Source: Lachnospiraceae bacterium (GTDB lineage Bacteria > Bacillota > Clostridia > Lachnospirales > Lachnospiraceae). Taken from it: 64,000 nucleotides of DNA. Positions 55,362-64,000 of the stretch are shown here, in pieces (positions within the stretch are counted from its first letter, which is position 1; each line of letters opens with the position of its first letter). The translations under genes and the position numbers were made by a program. The stretch lies in the NCBI GenBank assembly GCA_014804485.1, contig JAAUZT010000006.1, positions 47,232 through 111,231 on the forward strand, read 5' to 3'. Under the pieces are notes generated by a model that was not told the DNA's origin, searched no databases, and saw nothing but the letters and a program-made list of their open reading frames with translations.

Positions 55362-57404
55362 ATGGGAAATCTTAAGAAGGCCGATCTCGGCGTAGCCATA
55401 TATCTGCTGGCCGCGTTTATTATGTTGATCGTACCGATTAAATCCGGGCTTCTGGATCTTCTGCTGGCATGTAATATCGCAATTGCATTTACCATCATGT
55501 TTGGCTGTATGTTTGCAACGGAAGTGCTGAGTATGTCCTATTTCCCGACGATCCTGCTGTTTACAACTGTATTCAGGATCGCACTGAACGTTTCTTCCAC
55601 GAAATTAATTCTGACGACCGGAGATCCCGGTAACGTAGTACGTACCTTCGGTCAATACGTGGGCGGCAATGATATTGTGGTAGGCTGTATCGTCTTTATC
55701 ATTCTGATTATTGTACAGTTTATGATTATCAACAAAGGTTCCGAGCGTGTGGCTGAGGTTACCGCAAGATTTACACTGGATGCCATGCCCGGTAAGCAGA
55801 TGGCCATTGACGCCGACTTAAATACAGGAGCGATTAACGACGAGGAGGCCAAGCGACGCCGTGACAAGATACAGGAGGAGGCAAGCTTCTTCGGATCTAT
55901 GGACGGTGCCGTGAAGTATGTTAAGGGAGATGCTACGGCAGGTCTGCTCATAACCTTTATCAATATTGTAGGCGGTATTGCCATGGGTGTATGGCGTCAG
56001 GGCATGGAGATGAGCGATGCTTTACAGACATTCACGATTCTGACCATCGGTGACGGTCTGGTCAGCCAGATTCCGTCGCTGTTGATATCGTTGTCTACCG
56101 GTATTCTGGTGACGAAAGGCTCCAAGGATGCCGATTTCGGTACGGTGCTGATCGGACAGTTGTTCGGTGTGCCGAAGGTACTGTATCTGGTGGGTGCGGT
56201 CATTGCCGCACTGGGTATTATCACGCCTCTGAATACCGTGATATTCGTGGGGCTTGGTATGGTGTTTATCGTGGTGGGCAGAGTTACGGCAGGCACCATC
56301 GAGACGGCGGAGATCGAGCACGAGGCGGATGAGGAAGAAGCGGCCGCGGAGGAGATCAGACAGCCGGAGAATGTTACTTCGCTCTTGCAGGTTGATCCGA
56401 TCGAGCTGGAGTTTGGTTACGGTATTATCCCCCTTGCGGATGTAAATCAGGGCGGTGACCTGTTAGACCGTGTCGTAATGATCAGACGTCAGATCGCGTT
56501 AGAGCTGGGTACTGTTGTGCCGATTATCCGACTGCGTGATAACATACAGTTGAATCCGAACCAATATATTATTAAAATAAAAGGTGTACAGGTCAGTGAG
56601 GGAGAGATCTTGTTCGATCATTACATGGCGATGAATCCCGGTTATGTGGAGGAAGAGATTACGGGTATCCCGACCTTCGAGCCGTCTTTCCATCTGCCGG
56701 CGATCTGGATTACCGAGGGACAGAGAGAGCGTGCGGAGAGCATGGGCTATACCGTAGTCGATCCGCCGTCCATTATAGCGACACATTTGACCGAGATTAT
56801 CAGACAGTACATAGCAGAGCTGTTGACAAGACAGGATGTACAGAATCTGGTCAACAATTTGAGAGAATCCAATCCTTCGCTGGTGGAGGAACTGGTACCG
56901 AAGCTGCTTGGGCTTGGTGAGATACAGAAGGTACTGCAGAATCTCCTGAAGGAGGGTATCTCGATCAGGGATCTGCTCACTATATTCGAGACGCTTGCGG
57001 ATTATGCGACAACAACGAGAGATACGGATATTCTGACAGAGTATGTCAGACAGAGTCTTAAGAGGGCGATATCCAATAAGTTCTTCCCGGCCAATGAGAC
57101 GACCAGCGTAGTGACGCTGGATCCGAAGCTGGAGCAGGAGATCATGGCCAGTGTGAAGCAGACGGAGCAAGGGGCTTACCTGACGCTTGATCCGATGAAG
57201 ACCAAGTCGATCATGGAGTCTGTGGGCAACGAGACGAAGAAACTGGAGGATCTGGGTAAGATGCCTTTGGTGATTACGTCTCCGATCGTGAGGGTGTACT
57301 TTAAGAAGTTGACGGAGGATTATTATAGGGATCTGGTCGTTGTATCCTACAACGAGGTGGACTCCAATATTGAATTACAGTCCGTCGGGATGGTGACAGC
57401 ATAA
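55362..57404 (+). CDS. flhA: Flagellar biosynthesis protein FlhA
   Basis: LLACNIAIAFTIMFGCMF, RFTLDAMPGKQMAIDADLNTGAINDEEAKRRRDKIQEEASFFGSMDGAVKYVKGDA. Confidence 0.97.
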   Translation: MGNLKKADLGVAIYLLAAFIMLIVPIKSGLLDLLLACNIAIAFTIMFGCMFATEVLSMSYFPTILLFTTVFRIALNVSSTKLILTTGDPGNVVRTFGQYVGGNDIVVGCIVFIILIIVQFMIINKGSERVAEVTARFTLDAMPGKQMAIDADLNTGAINDEEAKRRRDKIQEEASFFGSMDGAVKYVKGDATAGLLITFINIVGGIAMGVWRQGMEMSDALQTFTILTIGDGLVSQIPSLLISLSTGILVTKGSKDADFGTVLIGQLFGVPKVLYLVGAVIAALGIITPLNTVIFVGLGMVFIVVGRVTAGTIETAEIEHEADEEEAAAEEIRQPENVTSLLQVDPIELEFGYGIIPLADVNQGGDLLDRVVMIRRQIALELGTVVPIIRLRDNIQLNPNQYIIKIKGVQVSEGEILFDHYMAMNPGYVEEEITGIPTFEPSFHLPAIWITEGQRERAESMGYTVVDPPSIIATHLTEIIRQYIAELLTRQDVQNLVNNLRESNPSLVEELVPKLLGLGEIQKVLQNLLKEGISIRDLLTIFETLADYATTTRDTDILTEYVRQSLKRAISNKFFPANETTSVVTLDPKLEQEIMASVKQTEQGAYLTLDPMKTKSIMESVGNETKKLEDLGKMPLVITSPIVRVYFKKLTEDYYRDLVVVSYNEVDSNIELQSVGMVTA

Positions 57405-58615
57405 TGATAATCAAGAAGTTTACCGCAAAAACAGAAAAAGAAGCCATAGAGAATGCCAAGCAGGAATTGGGCGAAGGCGTGGTTGTTATGAATGTCAGGG
57501 AAGTCAAGGCAAAAGGTTTCCTGTCTTTCCTAAAGCCGCATATGACTGAGGTGACCGTGGCGCTGGAGGAAGAGAGCGAGAAATATACGGCGGCGGTTTC
57601 GGCGATCAACAATGTAATTGCTTCCAGTCAGGCGGCGGAGCCTCAGCCGGCAACAACACCTGCGCCGCCGGTGACGGAGGAGCCGGTCAGAAAAGAGAGC
57701 AGCGCGATAGAGGAGAAACTTGACAGCCTGCAGTCTCTTCTGGAGCAGCAGCTGCAGAAGCCCGAGGAGGATAAGGAAGAAAAAAGCGATAAGGGCGGCG
57801 AAAAAGAGGAAGAGACGGAGATAGATAAATTCATCAAACTTCTGCATAACACCATGCTGGAGAACGAGGTGGATGAGAAATATGCTAAGGATATCATTGA
57901 CGAGATCGGGCAGATCAATAAGCCTAACATGCCCTTTGACTATGCGCTTGCCAATATCTATCAGAAGATGATTCTCAAGTTTGGTATGCCAAGCTGTATC
58001 AAACCGGCTGAAAGCGGTATAAAAATGGTATTTTTTGTCGGACCTACAGGAGTAGGTAAGACGACAACGATCGCCAAGATTGCCTCGATCTTCCGCGTGG
58101 ATCAGAAGAAAAAGGTGGCGCTCCTCACTGCCGATACATATCGTATTGCAGCGGCGGAACAGCTTCGCACCTATGCCAACATTTTGGAAGTACCTTTTCG
58201 TATTATATATACGGTAGAAGAGATCGAGCGGGCGATGGAGGATTTCAGGGATTATGATTATATTCTGATCGATACGGCGGGACATTCCCACCAGAATCAT
58301 ACGCAGAAGGAAAGTATGAGCAATCTGATCCATTCCGTGGATGAAAAGATCGAGAAGGAGGTATATCTCGTCTTAAGTGCTACTACCAAATACAGGGATC
58401 TGATCAGCATTGCGGATTCTTATAAGGAGATGACTGACTATAAACTGATCTTTACAAAACTGGATGAAACCACTACGCTGGGGAATCTTCTGAACTTGAG
58501 ACTGTACACGAACGCTGAGCTGTCTTATGTAACTTACGGGCAGAATGTGCCGGATGATATTGAGGAATTCAATCCGCAGAGTACGGTCAAGCAGCTTTTG
58601 GGAGGAAAAAACTAA
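57404..58615 (+). CDS. flhF: Flagellar biosynthesis regulator FlhF (SRP-type GTPase)
   Basis: VGPTGVGKTTTIAKIASIFRVDQKKKVALLTADTYRIAAAEQLRTYA, DTAGHSHQN. Confidence 0.95.
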   Translation: MIIKKFTAKTEKEAIENAKQELGEGVVVMNVREVKAKGFLSFLKPHMTEVTVALEEESEKYTAAVSAINNVIASSQAAEPQPATTPAPPVTEEPVRKESSAIEEKLDSLQSLLEQQLQKPEEDKEEKSDKGGEKEEETEIDKFIKLLHNTMLENEVDEKYAKDIIDEIGQINKPNMPFDYALANIYQKMILKFGMPSCIKPAESGIKMVFFVGPTGVGKTTTIAKIASIFRVDQKKKVALLTADTYRIAAAEQLRTYANILEVPFRIIYTVEEIERAMEDFRDYDYILIDTAGHSHQNHTQKESMSNLIHSVDEKIEKEVYLVLSATTKYRDLISIADSYKEMTDYKLIFTKLDETTTLGNLLNLRLYTNAELSYVTYGQNVPDDIEEFNPQSTVKQLLGGKN

Positions 58616-58627
58616 GGAGGAAGGCTA

Positions 58628-59503
58628 ATGGATCAGGCTGAACAACTAAGAAATATCATCAAAGCAAGTATCCAGCCGCAGAGACCCCTGGCGAGAGTGA
58701 TCACCGTTACAAGTGGTAAGGGTGGTGTAGGTAAGTCCAATACAGCAATCAATCTGGCGATACAGTTCCGGAAGATGGGACAGAAGGTGATTATATTAGA
58801 TGCTGATTTCGGATTGGCGAATATAGAGATCATGTTCGGCACAGTGCCGAAGCATAATCTGTGTGATCTGATCTATCAGGGCAAGAGTATACGTGATATC
58901 ATTACGTGGGGACCGATGGAAGTGGGATTTATTTCGGGCGGTTCCGGTATTGCCGGCATGTCCAATCTGAGTAAGGATTATTTAAGCTATATTATTCAGA
59001 ATCTGGTAGAATTGGATGAGATGGCTGACACGATTATTGTGGATACCGGTGCGGGTATATCCGATGCGGTGCTGGAATTTCTGGTGGCCAGCGGAGAGAT
59101 CCTTCTTGTGACGACACCGGAGCCGACTTCCATCACGGATTCCTATTCGCTTTTGAAGGCGCTTGGCAGGCATCCGAGATATTCGGCGGACACCTCACAG
59201 ATTAAAGTGATTGCGAATAAGGTATTCAGTGAGGCGGAAGCGGAGGCACTGTATGAGAAGTTAGAGGCGGTGGTGAGCCGTTACCTGAAAGTGCCGATCA
59301 GCTATCTGGGAATGATACCGCAGGATAACCAGCTTGAGAAAGCGGTGATGCAGCAGAAACCGGTATCGCTTGATAATCCGAAAGCGCGATCTGCGCTTGC
59401 CTATGAGACGATTGCGGCCAGACTAATGAATAAAGAACTAAACAGGAATGTTACTAAACGTGGTATGGCGGCATTTTTCTCTCATATCATATCTAAGAGA
59501 TAG
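58628..59503 (+). CDS. flhG: MinD/ParA-like ATPase FlhG (YlxH)
   Basis: VTSGKGGVGKSNTAINLAIQFRKMGQKVIILDADFGLANIEIMFG. Confidence 0.94.
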   Translation: MDQAEQLRNIIKASIQPQRPLARVITVTSGKGGVGKSNTAINLAIQFRKMGQKVIILDADFGLANIEIMFGTVPKHNLCDLIYQGKSIRDIITWGPMEVGFISGGSGIAGMSNLSKDYLSYIIQNLVELDEMADTIIVDTGAGISDAVLEFLVASGEILLVTTPEPTSITDSYSLLKALGRHPRYSADTSQIKVIANKVFSEAEAEALYEKLEAVVSRYLKVPISYLGMIPQDNQLEKAVMQQKPVSLDNPKARSALAYETIAARLMNKELNRNVTKRGMAAFFSHIISKR

Positions 59504-59542
59504 GAGAATTCCGCTGGAGAGCAGAAGCAGGAGGGAAGCGAT

Positions 59543-60280
59543 ATGGCAAATCTTTTGGAAAAATATGTTGTTCCGGGATGCCGCGTAGATCTGCAGGCGA
59601 TAGATCGTTCCAAGGACAACAGAAGAGAAAAAAGTGAAGGACACAAGACTTATCAGAGTCAGGTGATAGATGTCTTATCCGAGGACAGGATAGAGATCTC
59701 CATGCCGATGGAGAAATCCAAGCTGATTCTGCTGCCCGTAGACTGCGAGTTTGATCTGTATTTCTATTCTGATAACGGGCTGTATCAGTGTTATGCCAGA
59801 ATTGTGGACCGCTATAAAAATAACAGTATGTATGTTTTAGTTCTGGATCTGATCAGTAATCTGCGTAAACATCAGCGTAGAGAGTATTACCGGTTCAGCT
59901 GTGCGCTGGAAATGAATTCCAGACAATTGCAGGACGAAGAGGTGGAACTGGCAGGGAAAACGGAAGATGCATTGATTCCTCAGCTTCCGTTAAAAAGCAG
60001 TATTATCGTGGATATCAGTGGAGGCGGGCTCAGATTTGTGGCAAATTATGCCTATGAAGCACAGAGCCTGATCCTGTGCAAATATTATCTGCTGATTGGC
60101 GGAGAAGCGAAAGAATATAATCTGGTCGGCAAAGTTTTAAGCGTGAGAGAGCTGGAGAGCCGCAAGGGCGTATTTGAGCACAGGGTGCAGTATGTCAATG
60201 TGGACGATTCGGAGAGGGAGGAAATCATCAAGTATATCTTCGACGAAGAACGCAAGACGCTTAGGAAGCAAAAAAAGTGA
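59543..60280 (+). CDS. YcgR/YpfA-type PilZ domain protein (predicted c-di-GMP flagellar brake)
   Basis: YcgR-like N-domain; PilZ motifs RKHQRREYYRFSC and DISGGGLRFVAN. Confidence 0.85.
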   Translation: MANLLEKYVVPGCRVDLQAIDRSKDNRREKSEGHKTYQSQVIDVLSEDRIEISMPMEKSKLILLPVDCEFDLYFYSDNGLYQCYARIVDRYKNNSMYVLVLDLISNLRKHQRREYYRFSCALEMNSRQLQDEEVELAGKTEDALIPQLPLKSSIIVDISGGGLRFVANYAYEAQSLILCKYYLLIGGEAKEYNLVGKVLSVRELESRKGVFEHRVQYVNVDDSEREEIIKYIFDEERKTLRKQKK

Positions 60281-60321
60281 TTACATCAATGACAATAATA
60301 TAGATGAGGAGGAATAGCAGA

Positions 60322-61389
60322 ATGAAAAAAATTTTGGTTGTTGACGACTCTGCACTCATGAGAAGGGTATTGTGTGATATAATTAATAGCGATGAACGAT
60401 TCCAAGTACAGGATCGCGCTACCAACGGTCTGGAAGCATTAGACCTTTTGAGCCGGAAGTCGTATGATGCGGTAGTTTTGGATGTCAATATGCCGCAGAT
60501 GAACGGATTGGAGCTGCTGAAGGAGTTACAGAAACGTAAGATTACGGCGAAGGTCATGATGGCGAGTACCGACACGCGGGAGGGCGCCAAGACCACGCTG
60601 GATGCACTTGAGCTGGGAGCACTTGATTTTGTCCATAAACCTAACAATGCGATGGACTGCAGAACCGACGTGTTTAAGGATAAGCTGCTTCGTATTCTGG
60701 CGGTTGTGGCAGATTCCAGGCCGGTTCAGGCTAAGGTATTCAGCAGGGAAGAGATGAAGACTTCCAAGAAGATGGTCGAGCTGGTAAGCAGACATGCTTC
60801 TTCCGTGCCGGGTAATAAAGTTGTGGCGCTGGCGAGTTCCACGGGCGGTCCGAAGGCATTGCAGTCAGTGATTCCACGTCTGCCCAAGAATCTGAAAGCA
60901 CCGGTAGTCGTTGTGCAGCATATGCCGGCGGGATTTACGGCCTCTCTTGCTGAGCGGCTGGATACTTTGAGCCAGGTACATGTCAAGGAAGCGGCGGAAG
61001 GCGATACTCTGGAAGCGGGAACCGTATATATAGCGATGGGCGGCAAGCACCTGAACGTACAATCGTCCATGGGTAAGTACAGCATCCATTATACGGATCA
61101 GCCCACCAGAGAGGGTGTCAAACCGTGCGCCAACTATATGTACGAATCTTTGCAGGACAGCAAATATGACCAGATCGTATGTGTCGTGATGACGGGCATG
61201 GGAGCCGATGGTACGGAAGGAATCAAACATCTGAAAGCAAGGAAAAAGATCCATGTGATAGCGCAGGAAGCAGGCACATGTGCGGTATACGGGATGCCTA
61301 AGAGTATTGTGACCGCGGGACTGGCAGACCAGGTCGTGCCGCTTGACCAGATTGCACAGGAAATTATAATGAACGTGGGGGTAAAATAA
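60322..61389 (+). CDS. cheB: Chemotaxis methylesterase CheB
   Basis: ILVVDDSALMRRVLCDIINSDERF; ALASSTGGPKALQSVIPRLP, VVQHMPAGFTASLAERLD, VVMTGMGADGTEGI. ORF opens 60304. Confidence 0.96.
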   Translation: MKKILVVDDSALMRRVLCDIINSDERFQVQDRATNGLEALDLLSRKSYDAVVLDVNMPQMNGLELLKELQKRKITAKVMMASTDTREGAKTTLDALELGALDFVHKPNNAMDCRTDVFKDKLLRILAVVADSRPVQAKVFSREEMKTSKKMVELVSRHASSVPGNKVVALASSTGGPKALQSVIPRLPKNLKAPVVVVQHMPAGFTASLAERLDTLSQVHVKEAAEGDTLEAGTVYIAMGGKHLNVQSSMGKYSIHYTDQPTREGVKPCANYMYESLQDSKYDQIVCVVMTGMGADGTEGIKHLKARKKIHVIAQEAGTCAVYGMPKSIVTAGLADQVVPLDQIAQEIIMNVGVK

Positions 61390-61390
61390 T

Positions 61391-63520
61391 ATGGACGTAA
61401 GTCAGTATCTCGAAATCTTTCTTGATGAAACTAATGAACACCTGCAGAATCTGAATACACAGATTCTCTCATTGGAACAGGAACCGGATAATATGGATAC
61501 GATCAATGAGATCTTCCGTGCCGCGCATTCGCTCAAAGGTATGGCGGGTACCATGGGCTATAAGAGAATGCAGAATCTGACGCATGATATGGAGAATGTA
61601 TTTTCAGAAGTTCGTAACGGCAATATTACCGTGAAGGCAAACATGATCGATGTGCTGTTCCAGTGTCTCGATGCCTTGGAGGAGTATAACGCAAATATCC
61701 GCGAGAATGCTGACGAGGGTACGAACGATAATGAACCGTTGATCAAACAGTTGAATGATATATTAAACGGCGGTGACGGCGACGTGGATGAGGAAGAAGA
61801 GGCGGCGCCCGATCAGAGCGAAGGAGAGGCAGCGGCAGCAGAACCTGCGGCAGATGCCGGAGAACGGAAATGGCTGTCGATCAGCCTCGGAGACACGGAG
61901 AAGCATGTGCTTAAGGAGGCTCTCAATCAGGGCAAGAACGTCTACGGATTGACTGTTAAGGTGCAGGAGTCTTGTATCCTGAAAGCTGCAAGAGCTTTCT
62001 TAGTATTTAAAGCGGTTGAGGAGTACGGCGAGATCGTACTGTCCAGCCCTTCGGCCCAGGATATAGAAGATGAGAAATTTGAACTGGATTTCAGCCTGAT
62101 CGTCATATCGGATGCTGAGATTGATAAAGTGCTCGGTGCGGCGAAGAGCGTATCCGAGATCGAGGATGCGATCGGAGATGTGCTGGATATTGACCGTGCG
62201 GAAGCGGCAGCACCGGCAGCAAAACCGGAACAGCAGAGTCAGCCCGTAGAGCAGACTACTGCACCCGCAGTGGCCGCGGCATCGGCGGCGCCCGCGGCAC
62301 CGGCAGCAAAGCCTGCTGCTAAGGGCAAGAAGAAGGATGAGAAGAAGCCGGCAGCTTCCAAGCCGGTAGTCAACAGAACCGTCAGAGTAGATATTGAGAA
62401 GCTGGATACGCTCATGAATCTGGTGAGCGAGTTGATCATTGCGAAGAACTCACTGGTATCTGCGGCGGCTGTTTCGGGCACGTCGAGCGCGGCTGTGAAC
62501 GAGCAGATCGAATATCTGGAGAACACGACCACATCCTTGCATGAGTCGGTTATGAAGGTGCGAATGGTTCCTATTGAGAGCACGGTGAGCAAGTTCCCGC
62601 GTATGGTTCGTGACCTGCAGAAGTCTTTGGGCAAGAAAATGGAGTTATATATGTCCGGTGAGGAGACAGAGCTTGACCGTACCGTAGTAGATGAGATCGG
62701 CGACCCGCTGATGCACCTTTTACGTAACTCGGCAGACCATGGTCTGGAGTCAGCGGAGGTTCGTAAGGAGAGAGGTAAGCCGGAAGTAGGATCTATCTTC
62801 CTGGAGGCATATCAGGACGGTAACAATGTCGTCATCGAAGTAAGGGATGACGGTAACGGTATCGATACCGAAGCTGTCAGGAATAAGGCGATTGAGAAAG
62901 GCATTATCACACCTGAGCAAGCTGAGAATATGAGTGAAAAAGAAAGCATCGATCTGTTGTTCCATGCAGGATTCTCTACGGCGAAAGTTGTATCCGACGT
63001 ATCGGGCAGAGGCGTAGGACTTGATGTCGTAAAATCCAAGATTGAGGCGCTCAGCGGTGAAGTAGAAGTGAAATCCAAGCTGGGAGAGGGAAGTTCCTGG
63101 ATCATCAGGCTGCCTCTGACGCTGGCGATCATACAGGCGCTCATGGTAGAGATCGGCAATGAGAAATATGCTATCTCTCTGGGTTCCATACAGACGATCG
63201 AAGATATTTCACCCGATGATGTCGAGCTTGTACAGAATAAAGAAGTGATTCAGATCCGCGACAGCGTTATCTCGCTGATCCGCCTGAATGAGATTCTGGA
63301 TATTGACAGCAAGAAAGATCCTAAAGAAAATCTGGTGGTTGTTGTTGTGAAGAAGGGCGATAAACTGGCCGGTCTGGTTGTGGATGAGCTGATCGGACAG
63401 CAGGAGATCGTAATCAAATCATTAGGTAAGTACATCAGCAAGTGCAAGATCATCAGCGGCGCGACCGTTCTCGGTGACGGTGAAGTAGCTCTGATTCTGG
63501 ATGCGAATACACTTATATAA
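61391..63520 (+). CDS. cheA: Chemotaxis histidine kinase CheA
   Basis: RAAHSLKGMAGTMGY (P1), LMNLVSELIIAKNSL, DPLMHLLRNSADHGLE, GRGVGLDVVKSKIEAL, C-terminal CheW-like domain. Confidence 0.97.
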   Translation: MDVSQYLEIFLDETNEHLQNLNTQILSLEQEPDNMDTINEIFRAAHSLKGMAGTMGYKRMQNLTHDMENVFSEVRNGNITVKANMIDVLFQCLDALEEYNANIRENADEGTNDNEPLIKQLNDILNGGDGDVDEEEEAAPDQSEGEAAAAEPAADAGERKWLSISLGDTEKHVLKEALNQGKNVYGLTVKVQESCILKAARAFLVFKAVEEYGEIVLSSPSAQDIEDEKFELDFSLIVISDAEIDKVLGAAKSVSEIEDAIGDVLDIDRAEAAAPAAKPEQQSQPVEQTTAPAVAAASAAPAAPAAKPAAKGKKKDEKKPAASKPVVNRTVRVDIEKLDTLMNLVSELIIAKNSLVSAAAVSGTSSAAVNEQIEYLENTTTSLHESVMKVRMVPIESTVSKFPRMVRDLQKSLGKKMELYMSGEETELDRTVVDEIGDPLMHLLRNSADHGLESAEVRKERGKPEVGSIFLEAYQDGNNVVIEVRDDGNGIDTEAVRNKAIEKGIITPEQAENMSEKESIDLLFHAGFSTAKVVSDVSGRGVGLDVVKSKIEALSGEVEVKSKLGEGSSWIIRLPLTLAIIQALMVEIGNEKYAISLGSIQTIEDISPDDVELVQNKEVIQIRDSVISLIRLNEILDIDSKKDPKENLVVVVVKKGDKLAGLVVDELIGQQEIVIKSLGKYISKCKIISGATVLGDGEVALILDANTLI

Positions 63521-63540
63521 GCGGAGGGAGGAACAGTGAC

Positions 63541-63993
63541 ATGGAAGAATTAAAAGCAGTTGGGGAAACCACACAGTTCATTGTGATCAAACTTGGTGAT
63601 GAACAGTACGGAATCGACATTAAATATATAGACAATATTGTAAGAATGCAGCATATTACAAGAGTACCGAAGGTAGATGATTATCTGAAGGGTGTTATCA
63701 ATCTGCGCGGTGAGGTAATTCCGGTTATGAGTATTCGCATTAAGATGGGACTGGAGCCGGATGTAGAGACAAAAGCTACCAGAATTATTATTCTGAAACT
63801 GGAACAGCAGGGAACCATCGGCGTGATCGTGGATGAGGTCAAGGAAGTTGTTACTCTGGATAATGATCAGATCGAGAGGATTGCATACGATTCCAAGGAT
63901 GATAAAGACAGTTTCCTGTGCGGAATCGGTAAATGCGATGGCGGATTGATTTCACTGTTAGATTTAAATTCGGTGGTGATTGAAAACGTATAG
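63541..63993 (+). CDS. cheW: Chemotaxis adaptor CheW
   Basis: QFIVIKLGDEQYGIDIKYIDNIVRMQHITRVPKVDDYLKGVINLRGEVIPVMSIRIKMG. Confidence 0.96.
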   Translation: MEELKAVGETTQFIVIKLGDEQYGIDIKYIDNIVRMQHITRVPKVDDYLKGVINLRGEVIPVMSIRIKMGLEPDVETKATRIIILKLEQQGTIGVIVDEVKEVVTLDNDQIERIAYDSKDDKDSFLCGIGKCDGGLISLLDLNSVVIENV

Positions 63994-64000
63994 GAGGTTT

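Overview
This window is a chromosomal segment of a monoderm, flagellated, spore-forming Clostridia, probably Lachnospiraceae. All convincing intact genes are on the + strand. In order: (i) 1-6.8 kb holds the hemW 3' part, a sigK-type sporulation sigma factor, a degenerate HD-GYP-like protein, pilT, comM/yifB and dprA. (ii) 6.8-10.8 kb is an accessory stretch, AT-rich in its first half, with a minus-strand Rpn/PD-(D/E)XK-family pseudogene, a DUF3800-like protein, a cluster of four GGTGTAACC motifs and an LTA-synthase-like sulfatase. (iii) 10.9-30.7 kb is a type IV pilus (T4P) locus: pilC, pilA, pilD, a pilM-pilN-like fusion, pilO-like, four large minor pilin-like genes, a giant secreted protein of about 2,090 aa with acidic repeats and calcium-type motifs, and pilB. 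(iv) topA and codY. (v) 34-64 kb is a long fla/che operon from flgB to cheW. The best candidate for something under-described is the T4P locus. Its oversized minor pilins carry predicted Ig-like and beta-solenoid-like modules, and its giant protein has a beta/gamma-crystallin-like segment, an EF-hand-like loop and Asp/Ser/Gly/Asn-rich tracts. The locus sits where comM-dprA would often lie next to topA-codY-flgB. Product names come from motif recognition by eye; no database search was run.
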